From Candidatus Mycobacterium wuenschmannii (GTDB lineage Bacteria; Actinomycetota; Actinomycetes; Mycobacteriales; Mycobacteriaceae), in NCBI RefSeq assembly GCF_030252325.1, contig NZ_CP126981.1:4960001-5024000 (forward strand): a stretch of 64,000 nt of DNA, written 5' to 3'. A model generated the notes under the pieces. The model was not told where the DNA came from, made no database searches, and was given only the letters and a program-made list of their open reading frames with translations. The position numbers and the translations under genes are program-made. Positions 39,250-49,700 of this stretch are shown piece after piece; position 1 is the stretch's first letter, and every line of letters starts with the position of its first letter.

Positions 39250-40284
39250 GTGACCTTCGACCCCGAGTGGCGCGGGGGCAACCGGACACCGGTTCTTCGC
39301 GACGACTGGCGTGAGCCTTTGCGCGCCCAACGGGATCCGCTGGCCTGGGGCGGCGCCGGACGCGAACGATCCACTCGTGAACCCAGTCGTTGGCGCAAGC
39401 AGAGTTGGCTCGGGCGCTTCGTGTCCACGTACGGATGGCGGGCGTACGCGCTGCCGGTGCTGGTCGCCGTCACCGGAGTGGTGCTGTATCAGACCATCAC
39501 CGGAGCGAGCGGATCGGCGCCGGCGTCCGGCCACCCAATGCAGGGTCCGCCGAAGATCGGCGCCGTCGGCACCGTGATCGTCGACGCCCCACCCCGCGGC
39601 CTCACCCAGTTCGACGCCAGCTTGCCGACCGGCATGCTGCCCAACGGTGGTCCCTTCACCGAGGCCGGCGAGAAGTCCTGGCATGTCGTACCGGGCATCA
39701 CGCCGCAGGTCGGCCAGGGCGCGGTGAAGGTGTTCCGGTACACCGTCGAGGTCGAAAACGGGGCCGATCCCACCGCATTCGGCGGCGACGACGCCTTCGC
39801 CTCGATGGTCGATCAGACGCTGGGCAACCCCAAGAGTTGGACCCACGACGCGCAGTTCGCGTTCATCCGGGTCGACGGGACCGGTCGGGCCAAGCCCGAC
39901 ATCCGCATCTCGCTGAGTTCGCCGATGACCGTGCGGGAGGGCTGCGGGTACGAGTTCCCGCTCGAAACCTCTTGCTACAACCCGTCTTACGGGGCCGGCG
40001 TCGAACCGCGGGTATTCATCAACGAGGCGCGCTGGGTGCGCGGGGCGCTGTCGTTCCAGGGCGACATCGGCTCCTACCGTCAATATCTGATCAACCACGA
40101 GGTCGGCCACGCGATCGGCTACCTGCGCCACGAGCCGTGCGACAAGCAGGGTGGCCTCGCGCCGATCATGATGCAGCAGACGTTCTCGACGTCGGATGAC
40201 GACAACTCGAAATTCGATCCGGAGTACGTCAAGCCCGACGGCAAGACCTGCCGCTTCAATCCTTGGCCGTACCCGATCGCCTAA
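39250..40284 (+). CDS. DUF3152 membrane-anchored protein with zinc-protease-like motif (Rv3207c-like)
   Basis: Encodes 344 residues from the GTG at 39250 (MTFDPEWRGG); a GTG at 39229 is the alternative. A cytosolic basic segment, one membrane helix (AYALPVLVAVTGVVLYQTI) and an exported domain are visible. The motif NHEVGHAIGYLRHEPC has HExxH plus a third His one residue later than in the classic metzincin HExxHxxGxxH. This hints at an exported metallopeptidase. Cys pairs (GCGYEF...SCYN) may form disulfides. Proteolysis is not proven for this family. Confidence 0.82.
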   Translation: MTFDPEWRGGNRTPVLRDDWREPLRAQRDPLAWGGAGRERSTREPSRWRKQSWLGRFVSTYGWRAYALPVLVAVTGVVLYQTITGASGSAPASGHPMQGPPKIGAVGTVIVDAPPRGLTQFDASLPTGMLPNGGPFTEAGEKSWHVVPGITPQVGQGAVKVFRYTVEVENGADPTAFGGDDAFASMVDQTLGNPKSWTHDAQFAFIRVDGTGRAKPDIRISLSSPMTVREGCGYEFPLETSCYNPSYGAGVEPRVFINEARWVRGALSFQGDIGSYRQYLINHEVGHAIGYLRHEPCDKQGGLAPIMMQQTFSTSDDDNSKFDPEYVKPDGKTCRFNPWPYPIA

Positions 40285-40294
40285 CCTCGATGAG

Positions 40295-41452
40295 GTGCTT
40301 TCCCCGCTCGTCGAGCCTGCTGGCGACCTGACTCCCGACGAGGTGGCCCGCTACAGCCGCCACCTCGTCATCCCCGATCTCGGCGTCGACGGCCAGAAGC
40401 GGCTGAAGAACGCGCGGGTGCTGGTGATCGGCGCCGGTGGCCTGGGGGCCCCGGCGCTGCTCTACCTGGCGGCGGCGGGCGTGGGGACCATCGGCATCGT
40501 CGACGACGACGTTGTCGAGGCGTCGAACCTGCAACGCCAAGTCATCCACGGCGTTGCCGACGTCGGCCGGTCCAAGGCCCAGTCGGCGCGCGACTCGATC
40601 GCCGCGATCAACCCGCTGGTCACGGTGCGCCTGCACGAGGTCCGGCTGGACCGGCACAACGCCGTCGACCTGTTCGGGCAGTACGACCTGATCCTCGACG
40701 GCACCGACAACTTCGCCACCCGGTACCTGGTCAACGACGCTGCGGTGCTGGCGCACAAGCCGTATGTCTGGGGCTCGATCTACCGCTTCGAGGGCCAGGC
40801 GTCGGTGTTCTGGGAGGACGCGCCGGCCGGCCGGGGCCTGAACTACCGCGACCTGTACCCCGAGGCGCCACCGCCGGGTCTGGTCCCGTCATGCGCCGAG
40901 GGCGGCGTGCTCGGCGTGCTGTGCGCCTCGATCGCGTCGGTGATGGGCACCGAGGCGGTCAAGTTGATCACCGGCATCGGCGAGCCGCTGCTGGGCCGGC
41001 TGCTGATGTACGACGCGCTCGCGATGAGCTACCGCACCGTCGCGATCCGTAAGGATCCGGATACGCCGGCCATCACCGAGTTGATCGACTACGACGAGTT
41101 CTGCGGCGTCGCGCCCGCGGTCGCCGACGATTCCGCGATCACCCCTCGTGAGCTGCGCGATCTTCTCGATTCCGGCGACGAGATCGCGCTGATCGATGTG
41201 CGGGAGCCCGCCGAGTGGGCAATCAACCACATCGAGGGGGCGCAGCTGATCCCGAGTTCGGTGATTGGCGCCGGCCAGGGCCTGAGCGCGCTGGCGCACG
41301 ATCGCCGGCCGGTGCTCTATTGCAAGACCGGGGTGCGTTCGGCCGAGGCGCTGACGGCGTTCCGCGCGGCCGGATTTCCCGACGTGGTCCACCTCCGGGG
41401 CGGCATCGTGGCCTGGGCGCAGCAGATGCAGCCCGACATGATCATGTACTGA
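40295..41452 (+). CDS. moeZ: adenylyltransferase/sulfurtransferase MoeZ
   Basis: Encodes 385 residues from the GTG at 40295 (MLSPLVEPAGDLTPDEVARY). The E1-like ThiF/MoeB domain has VIGAGGLGAPALLYLAAAG (ATP binding, about residues 44-62) and DGTDNFATRYLVND. The C-terminal rhodanese domain (about 290-385) has the active-site loop YCKTGVRSAEA. It activates and sulfurates carrier proteins for cysteine (CysO) and molybdopterin synthesis. Closely matches Rv3206c. Confidence 0.94.
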   Translation: MLSPLVEPAGDLTPDEVARYSRHLVIPDLGVDGQKRLKNARVLVIGAGGLGAPALLYLAAAGVGTIGIVDDDVVEASNLQRQVIHGVADVGRSKAQSARDSIAAINPLVTVRLHEVRLDRHNAVDLFGQYDLILDGTDNFATRYLVNDAAVLAHKPYVWGSIYRFEGQASVFWEDAPAGRGLNYRDLYPEAPPPGLVPSCAEGGVLGVLCASIASVMGTEAVKLITGIGEPLLGRLLMYDALAMSYRTVAIRKDPDTPAITELIDYDEFCGVAPAVADDSAITPRELRDLLDSGDEIALIDVREPAEWAINHIEGAQLIPSSVIGAGQGLSALAHDRRPVLYCKTGVRSAEALTAFRAAGFPDVVHLRGGIVAWAQQMQPDMIMY

Positions 41453-41521
41453 TCCGCCACGCAGTACCGCGAGTTCGTGTCTAGTCCCGGGAGTTCGCTG
41501 AGCCCGTTTAGGCTGTTCGAC

Positions 41522-42376
41522 GTGAGTGTCGACCCGCCGCCGGAGCACGTGCTGTCGGCTTTCGGTCTGAGCGGTGTCGGGCCGATTCCCCTTGGCGCCG
41601 CCTGGGAGGGCGGTTGGCGGTGCGGCGAAGTCGTGCTGTCGATGGTCGCCGAGAACGCCCGAGCCTCCTGGTCGGCGCGGGTGCGCGAGACGCTGTTCGT
41701 CGACGGGGTGCGGCTGGCCCGGCCGGTCCGCTCTACCGACGGACGCTACGTGGTGTCGGGTTGGCGAGCAGACACTTTCGTCGCCGGCCAACCCGAGCCC
41801 CGTCACGACGAGGTGGTGTCGGCCGCGGTGCGACTGCACGAGGCCACCGGCAAGCTGGAGCGACCGCGATTCCTGACTCAGGGGCCGACGGCGCCGTGGG
41901 CCGACGTCGACGTGTTCATCGCCGCCGACCGGGCCGCGTGGGAGGAACGACCGCTGCAGTCGGTGCCCGCCGCGGCCCGCACCGCGGCGCCCACCGCCGA
42001 CGGACAGCGATCGGTCGAGTTGATCAATCAGCTTGCGGGACTTCGCCGTCCGACCAAGAGCCCCAACCAGCTGGTCGATGGCGACCTGTACGGCACCGTG
42101 CTCTTCGCCGGCGCGGCGGCGCCGGGGATCACCGACATCACCCCGTACTGGCGGCCCGCGTCCTGGGCGGCCGGGGTCGTCGTGGTCGATGCCTTGTCCT
42201 GGGGCGAGGCCGACGAAGGCCTGATCGATCGCTGGAACGCGCTACCGGAATGGCCGCAGATGTTGTTGCGTGCGTTGATGTTCCGGCTCGCAGTGCATGC
42301 GTTGCACCCGCGGTCGACGGCGGCGGCGTTCCCGGGATTGGCCCGCACCGCAGCGCTGGTGCGGCTGATCCTCTAG
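41522..42376 (+). CDS. TIGR02569 family conserved protein (Rv3205c-like)
   Basis: Encodes 284 residues from the GTG at 41522 (MSVDPPPEHVLSAFGL); a GTG at 41477 would add 15 residues. The layout ENARASWSARVRETL...NQLVDGDLYGTVLFAGAAAPG (quoted in part) suggests a distant aminoglycoside-phosphotransferase-like fold, with VDGDLYGTVLF in place of the catalytic HGDLHxxN. The usual catalytic His-Gly-Asp is altered, so kinase activity is doubtful. Function is unknown. Confidence 0.75.
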   Translation: MSVDPPPEHVLSAFGLSGVGPIPLGAAWEGGWRCGEVVLSMVAENARASWSARVRETLFVDGVRLARPVRSTDGRYVVSGWRADTFVAGQPEPRHDEVVSAAVRLHEATGKLERPRFLTQGPTAPWADVDVFIAADRAAWEERPLQSVPAAARTAAPTADGQRSVELINQLAGLRRPTKSPNQLVDGDLYGTVLFAGAAAPGITDITPYWRPASWAAGVVVVDALSWGEADEGLIDRWNALPEWPQMLLRALMFRLAVHALHPRSTAAAFPGLARTAALVRLIL

Positions 42377-42393
42377 TCCGGCTCCACCGTCGT

Positions 42394-42452
42394 CGACTGT
42401 GCACGTTGTAAACGTGGGGACGCCGGTTTCGCGACCAGAGGCTGCACACTCG
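42394..42452. repeat. imperfect hairpin between convergent genes
   Basis: CGACTGTGCA (42394-42403) pairs with TGCACACTCG (42443-42452) with one mismatch. An inner CACGT-tgtaa-ACGTG hairpin lies next to the left arm. It lies in the 90-base gap between convergent ORFs, a likely transcription end or a mycobacterial intergenic repeat. Confidence 0.45.
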
Positions 42453-42466
42453 GCGCGGCGAATCTT

Positions 42467-42769
42467 CTAGTCGGGGAACTGAAAACGCAGTTCGTCAAGG
42501 GGGACCTTGCCGTCGTTGGACAGCACCCCTTCGGCGCGCAGGAGTTCCAGCTGCTTGGTGGTCAGATGCTTGGCGGGACGCCCCGATGCGGTGATCACCC
42601 GGTGCCAGGGCAGGTCGAGCGAATCGGTGCGCATGATCCAGCCGACGATGCGCGGACTGGAAAGCCCTGCGACAGCGGCGATGTCGCCGTAGGTCGAAAC
42701 CCGGCCGGCGGGGATCGACGCGACCAGCGCGCGCACCCGCTCGACCTGGTCCTCGGTGATCGGCGCCAT
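42467..42769 (-). CDS. alkyltransferase-like protein (ATL, MGMT family without catalytic Cys)
   Basis: Encodes 100 residues, equal to the DNA-binding domain of O6-alkylguanine alkyltransferases. The alkyl-acceptor motif PCHR is replaced by PWHRV (Cys to Trp, about residues 54-58), diagnostic of ATL proteins. These bind and flip alkylated guanine without repairing it and hand lesions to nucleotide excision repair. MAPITEDQVERVRALVASIP and the YGDIAAVAG helix-turn-helix are conserved. It lies 2 bases after the hydrolase stop, so the two are co-transcribed. Confidence 0.92.
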   Translation of the reverse strand: MAPITEDQVERVRALVASIPAGRVSTYGDIAAVAGLSSPRIVGWIMRTDSLDLPWHRVITASGRPAKHLTTKQLELLRAEGVLSNDGKVPLDELRFQFPD

Positions 42770-42771
42770 GG

Positions 42772-43551
42772 TCAGGCCAGCCGTTCGCGGATCAGCGCGG
42801 CGACCTCGGCTGGCTTGGTCTCGGCCACCATGTGGTCGCAGTCGAACGTCAGGTGCCGGAAATCGGCGCCCAGGCGTTCGCGCAGAGCGCCGACGAGTTT
42901 CTCGGTGACGTAGGGTGGCGACGTCTGCGCAGCCTGAACGAGCGTGATGTGAGTTCCATGGGGCGGCAACACGATATCGCGCGCCAATTCACTCCAGTAG
43001 GCCATCATCGCGGGCAGGCTGAGCCGCCAGGTACACCGGCCGTCCGGCAGCATGACGAGATGTTCGTCGAGTTCGGCATCGACCACGGCCGCATCAACAC
43101 CCTTCCAGGATCCGTTCGTCTTCGCCGCACGCGCCTCGGTGACATCGGTGTAGTCGGGGGAGCCCAGCATCGCGTCGGCGATCTCGAGCATCCATGCGCC
43201 GTCGAGGCCGACGGCAGGGTCGAGCAGCAGCAGGCCCGAGACCCCGTCCGGGCGGGAGGCCGCGAGACTCATCGCGACAGCGCTGCCGAAGGAGTGCGCC
43301 ACGATCGCGACGGGTCCGTCGGCCTCGTTGTCGAGCAGTTCGGTCAGCGCCGCCACGTTGGCGTCGATCGTCCACGGAGCGTCCCATGACGAGTGGCCGT
43401 GCCCGATCAGATCCGGTGCGGCAACGGCGATCTCGGGCAGGTAGCGGTCTGCCAGATGCCCCCAGCGTTGGCCGTGCCCGGTGAGCCCGTGCAGAGCCAG
43501 CAGTCGCACCGGGCCGGGCGGGCCGAAGCGGTGCACGTGCAGTCGGGTCAC
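42772..43551 (-). CDS. alpha/beta hydrolase (LipV-like)
   Basis: Encodes 259 residues from the GTG at 43551 (MTRLHVHRFGPPGPVRLLAL). The HGLTGHGQRW oxyanion loop, nucleophile elbow AHSFGSAVAM (Ser about residue 86), an Asp in LLLLDPAVGL, and the C-terminal His in FDCDHMVAE form the catalytic set. It corresponds to Rv3203 (lipV), an esterase or lipase of uncertain substrate. The start lies 62 bases from the divergent adnA. Confidence 0.88.
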   Translation of the reverse strand: MTRLHVHRFGPPGPVRLLALHGLTGHGQRWGHLADRYLPEIAVAAPDLIGHGHSSWDAPWTIDANVAALTELLDNEADGPVAIVAHSFGSAVAMSLAASRPDGVSGLLLLDPAVGLDGAWMLEIADAMLGSPDYTDVTEARAAKTNGSWKGVDAAVVDAELDEHLVMLPDGRCTWRLSLPAMMAYWSELARDIVLPPHGTHITLVQAAQTSPPYVTEKLVGALRERLGADFRHLTFDCDHMVAETKPAEVAALIRERLA

Positions 43552-43613
43552 GCGTCGATCGTGCCAGCCGCTGATCGGGGCCACTTGTCGGACCCCCGTG
43601 GTGTCATTCGGCT

Positions 43614-46600
43614 ATGTCGTTCCACTGGGGCCCGGAGGCCCGCGCCGCGCTCGATCCCGACCTGCGTGGGACGCTGCGCGTGCTCGGCGGTCCGGGCACC
43701 GGGAAGAGCTCGCTGTTGATCGATGCGGCCGCCACCCGGATCGGTGCGGGGGCCGACCCGGAATCGGTTCTGCTGCTGACGGGTTCGGGCCGCATCTCCG
43801 CGCAGGCCCGCAGCGCATTGACCGCTCGCCTGCTGAGCGCCCAGGCCGCTGTCGCCGGCCCCGCGGTCGTGCGGGAGCCGCTGGTGCGCAGCGTGCACAG
43901 TTACGCCTTCGCGGTGCTGCGGCTGGCGGCCCAGCGCGCCGGTGGCCCACCGCCCCGGCTGGTCACCAGCGCCGAGCAGGACGCGATCATCGCCGAACTG
44001 CTCGCCGGTGAGATCGCCGACGGCCCCGACGGATGGCCGGCCGAGCTGCGGGCGGCGCTGGGCACCGACGGCTTCGCCGCCGAGTTGCGCGAGCTACTCA
44101 CCCGCTGCGCCGAACGCGGCGTCGACCCCCAGCAGCTGGAGCGGGTGGGCCGGCTCTCGGGCCGCCCTGAATGGACCGCGGCGGGCCGATTCGCGCGCAG
44201 CTACGAGCAGGTGATGCTGCTGCGCGCAGCGGTGGGCACGGCCGCCCCGCAGGCGACGACGCCGGCCGTCGGCGCCGCCGAACTGGTCGGCGCCGCGCTG
44301 GAGGCCTTCGCTGTCGACGCCGAGTTGCTGGCCGCCGAGCGGGCCCGGATCGGTGTGCTGCTGGTGGACGACGCTCAGCAGCTCGACCCGCAGGCCGCGC
44401 TGTTGGTTCGCGTGCTGGCCGCCGGTGCCGACGTAACGCTGCTCGCCGGTGACCCGGACCAGGCGGTCTTCGGCTTCCGGGGCGCGGAGCCGGCGGCCCT
44501 GCTGGGCGACGGCACGCCGTCGGTCACCCTGGCGACCTCCCATCGCTGCGCCCCGGCCGTCGCCCGCGCGGTGTCCGGGGTCGCGGCGAGGTTGTCCGGC
44601 GGCGGCCACATCGACGGCGTGGGTGACGATCCCGGCTCGGTGCTGGTGCAGTCAGCCGTCTCGACCGCCGCGGAATCGGCGTTGATCGCCGACTACCTGC
44701 GGCGCGCCCACCTCGTCGACGGGGTGCCGTGGTCGCAGATGGCGGTGGTGGTCCGGTCGGTGCCGCGCGCGGCGGCGGGGTTGTCGCACGCGCTGGAGCG
44801 GGCCGGTGTGCCCGTGGCTCCCGCGGCACTCACCGGCCCGCTGATCGCGCAGCCTGCCGCGCAGGCGTTGCTGGCCGTGCTGACCGCGACGGCCGACGGG
44901 CTGTCCGGCGAGCAGGCGGTGGCGCTGCTCACCGGACCGATCGGCCGGGTGGACCCGGTGTCGTTGCGCCAGCTGCGGCGCACGCTGCGCCGCGGCGAGA
45001 CCGCCGGAGCGGCACAAGAATTCGGTGACCTGTTGGTCGCTGCGCTCGCCGGCGCATCGTCGGCGCGACTCTCCGCCGCCCAGGCCAGGCCGGTGCAGCG
45101 GGTACGCGCGGTGCTGGAGGCCGCGGCCGAATCGCACCGTCGCGGTGAGGACCCGCGCTACACGCTGTGGGCGGCCTGGCAGCGCTCCGGATTGCAGCGA
45201 CGCTGGCTGACCGCGAGCGAGCGTGGCGGCACCGCGGGCGTGCAGGCCGGTCGCGACCTCGACACGGTGACGGCGTTGTTCGATGCCACCGACAAGTACC
45301 TCGCCCGCACTGCCGGAGCGTCGCTGCGTGGCCTGCTCGATCACTTGATCACCGAGCAGCTGCGCGCGGTCGGCACCGAGACCGCCGCGGCCGAGCAGGT
45401 CGCGGTGCTCAGCGCGCACGCCGCGATCGGCCACGAGTGGGACCTCGTCGTGGTCGCCGGTCTCCAGGAAGGGCTGTGGCCCAACACGATTCCACGGGGC
45501 GGGGTGCTCGGCACTCAACGCCTGCTCGATGTGCTCGACGGCGTGACCGAGAACGCCTCGATGCGGGCGCCCCTGCTCGCCGAGGAGCGGCGACTGCTGG
45601 TCGCCGCTTTGGGCCGCGCCCGGACGCGACTGCTGGTGACGGCCGTCGACGGGGAGGCCGGTGGCGGCGACGAGGACAGCATGCCGTCGCCGTTCTTCGC
45701 CGAGATCGCGCAGTGGTCCACCGGGGACGCCGACGCCGCGTTGCAACCGGTCGTCGGGCCGCGGGTGTTATCGACCAACGCGGTGGTCGGCCGGTTGCGG
45801 GGCGTGGTGTGCGCGCCGCAGGGCAGCGTCACCGACGAGATGCGTGATTGCGCCGCAACGCAATTGGCCCGGCTGGCCGACGCTGGCGTGCCGGGTGCCG
45901 ATCCTGCCGGTTGGTACGGCATGGCCGCGGTCAGCACCACCGCGCCGATGTGGAGTCGCGACGAGCAGCCGGAGCACGTCGTCACGCTGACGCCGTCGAG
46001 TCTGCAGACGCTGACCGACTGCCCGTTGCGCTGGATGGCCGAACGCCACGGCGGCACCGACCCGCGCGACCTCGGCTCGACGGTCGGTTCGATCGTGCAC
46101 GCGTTGATCGCCGAGCCGGGCGGCGGAGAGCCGGAACTGCTGGCCGCGCTCGAGCGGGCGTGGCGACACCTGCCGTTCGAATCACGTTGGTACGCAGACA
46201 ATGAACTCGCCCGGCACCGGACCATGATCGAGACGTTTCTGGAGTGGCGGACGCAGACCCGCAGCGAGTTGACCGAGGTGGGCGTCGAGGTCGAGGTCGA
46301 CGGCGGGCTCGACGGCGGGCATGTCCGGCTGCGCGGCCGGGTCGACCGCATCGAACGCGACGCCGCGGGCCGGTTGGTGATCGTCGACGTCAAGACCGGC
46401 AAGACGCCCGTCACCAAAGACGACGCGCAACGCCACGCTCAGCTGGCGGCCTATCAGCTCGCGGTGGCCGAGGGCTTGGTGGACCACGGCGACGAACCGG
46501 GTGGCGGCCGGTTGGTGTACCTCGGAAAGCCGGGATCGGGCGGTGCGACCGAGCGTGAGCAGGACCCGCTGACTCCGGAGGCCCGCGAACAGTGGCGCGA

Positions 46601-46733
46601 CACGATCCGCCGTGCGGCCGACGCGACAGCCGGGCCGCAGTTCCTCGCCCGAGTCAACGACGGGTGCTCACACTGCCCGCTGCGGGCGAGCTGCCCCGCG
46701 CAGACCGGACTCGATGGGCAGGGGGCAGTATGA
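43614..46733 (+). CDS. adnA: ATP-dependent helicase-nuclease subunit AdnA
   Basis: Encodes 1039 residues. The N-terminal UvrD-like motor has LGGPGTGKSSLLID (Walker A, about 23-36) and VLLVDDAQQLDP (Walker B with DD rather than DE). The C-terminal RecB-type nuclease has GSIVHALI, IVDVKTGKTPVTKDDAQRHA and QLAAYQL. Cys residues in LTDCPLRW and DGCSHCPLRASC resemble the iron-sulfur staple of AddB-type nucleases. With AdnB it resects double-strand breaks in mycobacteria. Its stop overlaps the adnB ATG. Confidence 0.93.
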   Translation: MSFHWGPEARAALDPDLRGTLRVLGGPGTGKSSLLIDAAATRIGAGADPESVLLLTGSGRISAQARSALTARLLSAQAAVAGPAVVREPLVRSVHSYAFAVLRLAAQRAGGPPPRLVTSAEQDAIIAELLAGEIADGPDGWPAELRAALGTDGFAAELRELLTRCAERGVDPQQLERVGRLSGRPEWTAAGRFARSYEQVMLLRAAVGTAAPQATTPAVGAAELVGAALEAFAVDAELLAAERARIGVLLVDDAQQLDPQAALLVRVLAAGADVTLLAGDPDQAVFGFRGAEPAALLGDGTPSVTLATSHRCAPAVARAVSGVAARLSGGGHIDGVGDDPGSVLVQSAVSTAAESALIADYLRRAHLVDGVPWSQMAVVVRSVPRAAAGLSHALERAGVPVAPAALTGPLIAQPAAQALLAVLTATADGLSGEQAVALLTGPIGRVDPVSLRQLRRTLRRGETAGAAQEFGDLLVAALAGASSARLSAAQARPVQRVRAVLEAAAESHRRGEDPRYTLWAAWQRSGLQRRWLTASERGGTAGVQAGRDLDTVTALFDATDKYLARTAGASLRGLLDHLITEQLRAVGTETAAAEQVAVLSAHAAIGHEWDLVVVAGLQEGLWPNTIPRGGVLGTQRLLDVLDGVTENASMRAPLLAEERRLLVAALGRARTRLLVTAVDGEAGGGDEDSMPSPFFAEIAQWSTGDADAALQPVVGPRVLSTNAVVGRLRGVVCAPQGSVTDEMRDCAATQLARLADAGVPGADPAGWYGMAAVSTTAPMWSRDEQPEHVVTLTPSSLQTLTDCPLRWMAERHGGTDPRDLGSTVGSIVHALIAEPGGGEPELLAALERAWRHLPFESRWYADNELARHRTMIETFLEWRTQTRSELTEVGVEVEVDGGLDGGHVRLRGRVDRIERDAAGRLVIVDVKTGKTPVTKDDAQRHAQLAAYQLAVAEGLVDHGDEPGGGRLVYLGKPGSGGATEREQDPLTPEAREQWRDTIRRAADATAGPQFLARVNDGCSHCPLRASCPAQTGLDGQGAV

Positions 46734-49700
46734 CGGTCATGGCTCCCGCGCGTTACACCCCAGCCGAATTGGCCACTGCGCTGGGTCTTTTCGAGCCGAC
46801 TGAAGAGCAGGCCGCGGTCATCGCCGCCGCGCCGGGTCCGCTGGTGGTGATCGCCGGTGCCGGCGCCGGTAAGACCGAGACGATGGCGGCTCGGGTGGTA
46901 TGGCTGGTCGCCAACGGCTACGCCGACCCGGGACAGGTACTCGGACTGACGTTCACCCGCAAGGCCGCCGGTCAACTGCTGCGCCGTGTGCGGTCGCGAC
47001 TGGCCCGGCTGGCCGGCGCCGGCCTCGTCTTCGGCGGCGAGCCCGGTGAGCCCGAGGGCACCCCGGAGGTCAGCACGTACCACGCCTTCGCCGGTCAACT
47101 GCTGAGCGAATACGGCCTGCTGTCGACCCCGGCCTACGCGCAGCCAATCGAGCCGGACACCCGCCTGCTCAGCGAGACCGAGCTCTGGCAGCTGGCTTTC
47201 GACGTCGTCAACTCCTACCCGGATGCGCTGCGGACCGAGAAGAACCCGGCGTCGGTCACAGCGATGGTCCTGCGGCTGTCGAGCGAACTCGCCGAGCATC
47301 TGGTCGACACCGACCAGCTTCGCGATACCCACGTCGAACTCGAACGTCTGGTGCTCACCCTGCCCGCGGGCCGCTACCAGCGCGACCGCGGCCCGAGCCA
47401 GTGGTTGCTGCGCATGTTGGCCACCCAGGCCGAACGTGCCGAAGTAGTGCCGCTGATCGACGCCCTGCACCAGCGCATGCGGGCAGACAAGGTGATGGAC
47501 TTCGGCAGCCAGATGTCCTGCGCCGCACGGCTGGCGATGGGCGTGCCGCAGGTCGGCGAGCAACTGCGCGGCCGCTACCGGGTGGTGCTGCTCGACGAGT
47601 ACCAGGACACCGGCTATGCCCAGCGGATGCTGCTGTCCTCGCTGTTCGGCGGCGGCATCGACGACGAGTTGGCGCTGACCGCCGTGGGGGACCCGATCCA
47701 GTCGATCTACGGCTGGCGTGGTGCCTCGGCGACCAACTTGCCGCGGTTCACCACGGACTTCCCGATGGCCGACGGCAGCCCGGCGCCGGTGCTGGAGTTG
47801 AGCACCAGCTGGCGCAATCCACCGACCACCCTGCACGTGGCCAACGCCGTCTCCGCGGACGCGCGACAGCGGTCGGTGGCGGTGAGCCCGTTGCGCTCGC
47901 GGCCCGACGCCGAGCCCGGCTCGGTCCGCGCCGCGCTGCTGCCCGATGTCCTCGCCGAACGCGACTGGGTCGCCGACCACCTACAGCAGCGCTACCGGCA
48001 GGCCGCGGTCGACGGCGTCGCGCCGCCGACCGCCGCAATCCTGGTGCGCCGCAACGCCGATGCAACGCCGATCGCAGCCGCCCTGCGCGCTCGCGGGGTG
48101 CCCGTCGAAGTCGTCGGCCTGGCCGGGCTGCTCGCGGTGCCCGAGGTTGCCGACGTGGTCGCGATGCTGCGCCTGGCCGCCGACCCGACGGCTGGCGCGG
48201 CCGCGATGCGGGTGCTCACCGGCCCGCGCTGGCGACTGGGCGCGCGCGACATCGCGGCGCTGTGGCACCGAGCCGTCGCGATCGGCGGGACGATTGCAGC
48301 GGGTCGCGATCAAACAGCCGTCGCGATCGCAGAGGCGGCCGGACCGGAGGCGGACACCGCCGGTCTGGCCGATGCACTTGCCGATCCCGGCCCCGCCCAA
48401 GGCTATTCGGCCGAGGGGTATCGCCGCATCACGGCGCTGGCCGACGAACTGAGCCTGCTGCGCAGCCATCTCGGTCACCCGCTGCCCGATCTGGTCGCCG
48501 AGGTGCGCCGCCTGCTCGGCGTCGACTGCGAGGTGCGGGCGGCGTCGCCCGGCAACGGCTGGACCGGCACCGAGCAACTCGACGCCTTCGCCGACGTGGT
48601 CAGCGGCTACGCCGACCGCACGGCCGCGGCGACCGATGCGCTCGCGTCGGTCGTCGGCTTGCTGGCCTACCTCGACGCGGCCACGGTCGTCGAGAACGGC
48701 CTGGCGCCCGCGCAGGTCGTCGTCGCGCAGAACCGGGTGCAGGTGTTGACCGTCCACGCCGCAAAGGGTTTGGAGTGGCAGGTGGTCGCCGTGCCGCACC
48801 TGTCCGGCGGGCTGTTCCCGTCCACCGCACAGGCCCGCACCTGGCTCACCGATGCCGCCGACCTGCCGCCGCTGCTACGCGGCGACCGCTCGACCAAGGG
48901 GGTCCACGGCGTCCCAGTCCTGGACACCTCCGACGTGACGGACCGAAAGCAGTTGTCGGACAAGATCTCCGCGCACCGGGCGCAACTCGAGCAGCGCCGC
49001 ATCGACGAGGAGCGCCGCCTGCTCTACGTCGCCATCACCCGCTGCGAGGACACGCTGCTGTTGTCCGGTCACCACTGGGCCGCCACCGGCATCAAAGCGC
49101 GGGGGCCGTCGGATTTCCTGAGCGAGATCAAGGACATCATCGACGAGTCGGTCGACCCGGGTCACGTGGTCGAGCAGTGGGCGCCGGCCCCGCCCGACGG
49201 CGAGCGAAACCCGTTGCGCGACAGCGTCCACGAGGCGAACTGGCCCGTCGACCCGCTCGGCGATCGCCGGGCCGACGTGCAGCGCGGCGCCGACCTGGTG
49301 ACCGCCGCCATGGCCACACCCGTCGACACCATCGAGGACCCCGAGGGCTGGGCGGCCGACGTCGACGCGCTGTTGCAGGAACGCGACCGCGCCGGGCAAC
49401 CGCCAGAGCAGACCCTGCCCAGCGGCCTGTCGGTCAGCAGCCTGGTCGAATTGGCCCGCGACCCCGAACACGCCGCCCAGCGGCTCGCCCGTCGACTACC
49501 GGCCCGTCCGGAGCCACATGCCCTGCTGGGGAACGCCTTTCACGACTGGGTGGAGCGCTTCTACGGCGCCGAGCGGTTGTTCGACCTCGCCGACCTGCCC
49601 GGTGCCGCCGACACCGACATCGCCCAGCGCGACGCCGACGAACTCGCGGCGCTGCAAGATGCATTCCTCGCCTCGTCGTGGGCCGCGCGCACGCCGATCG

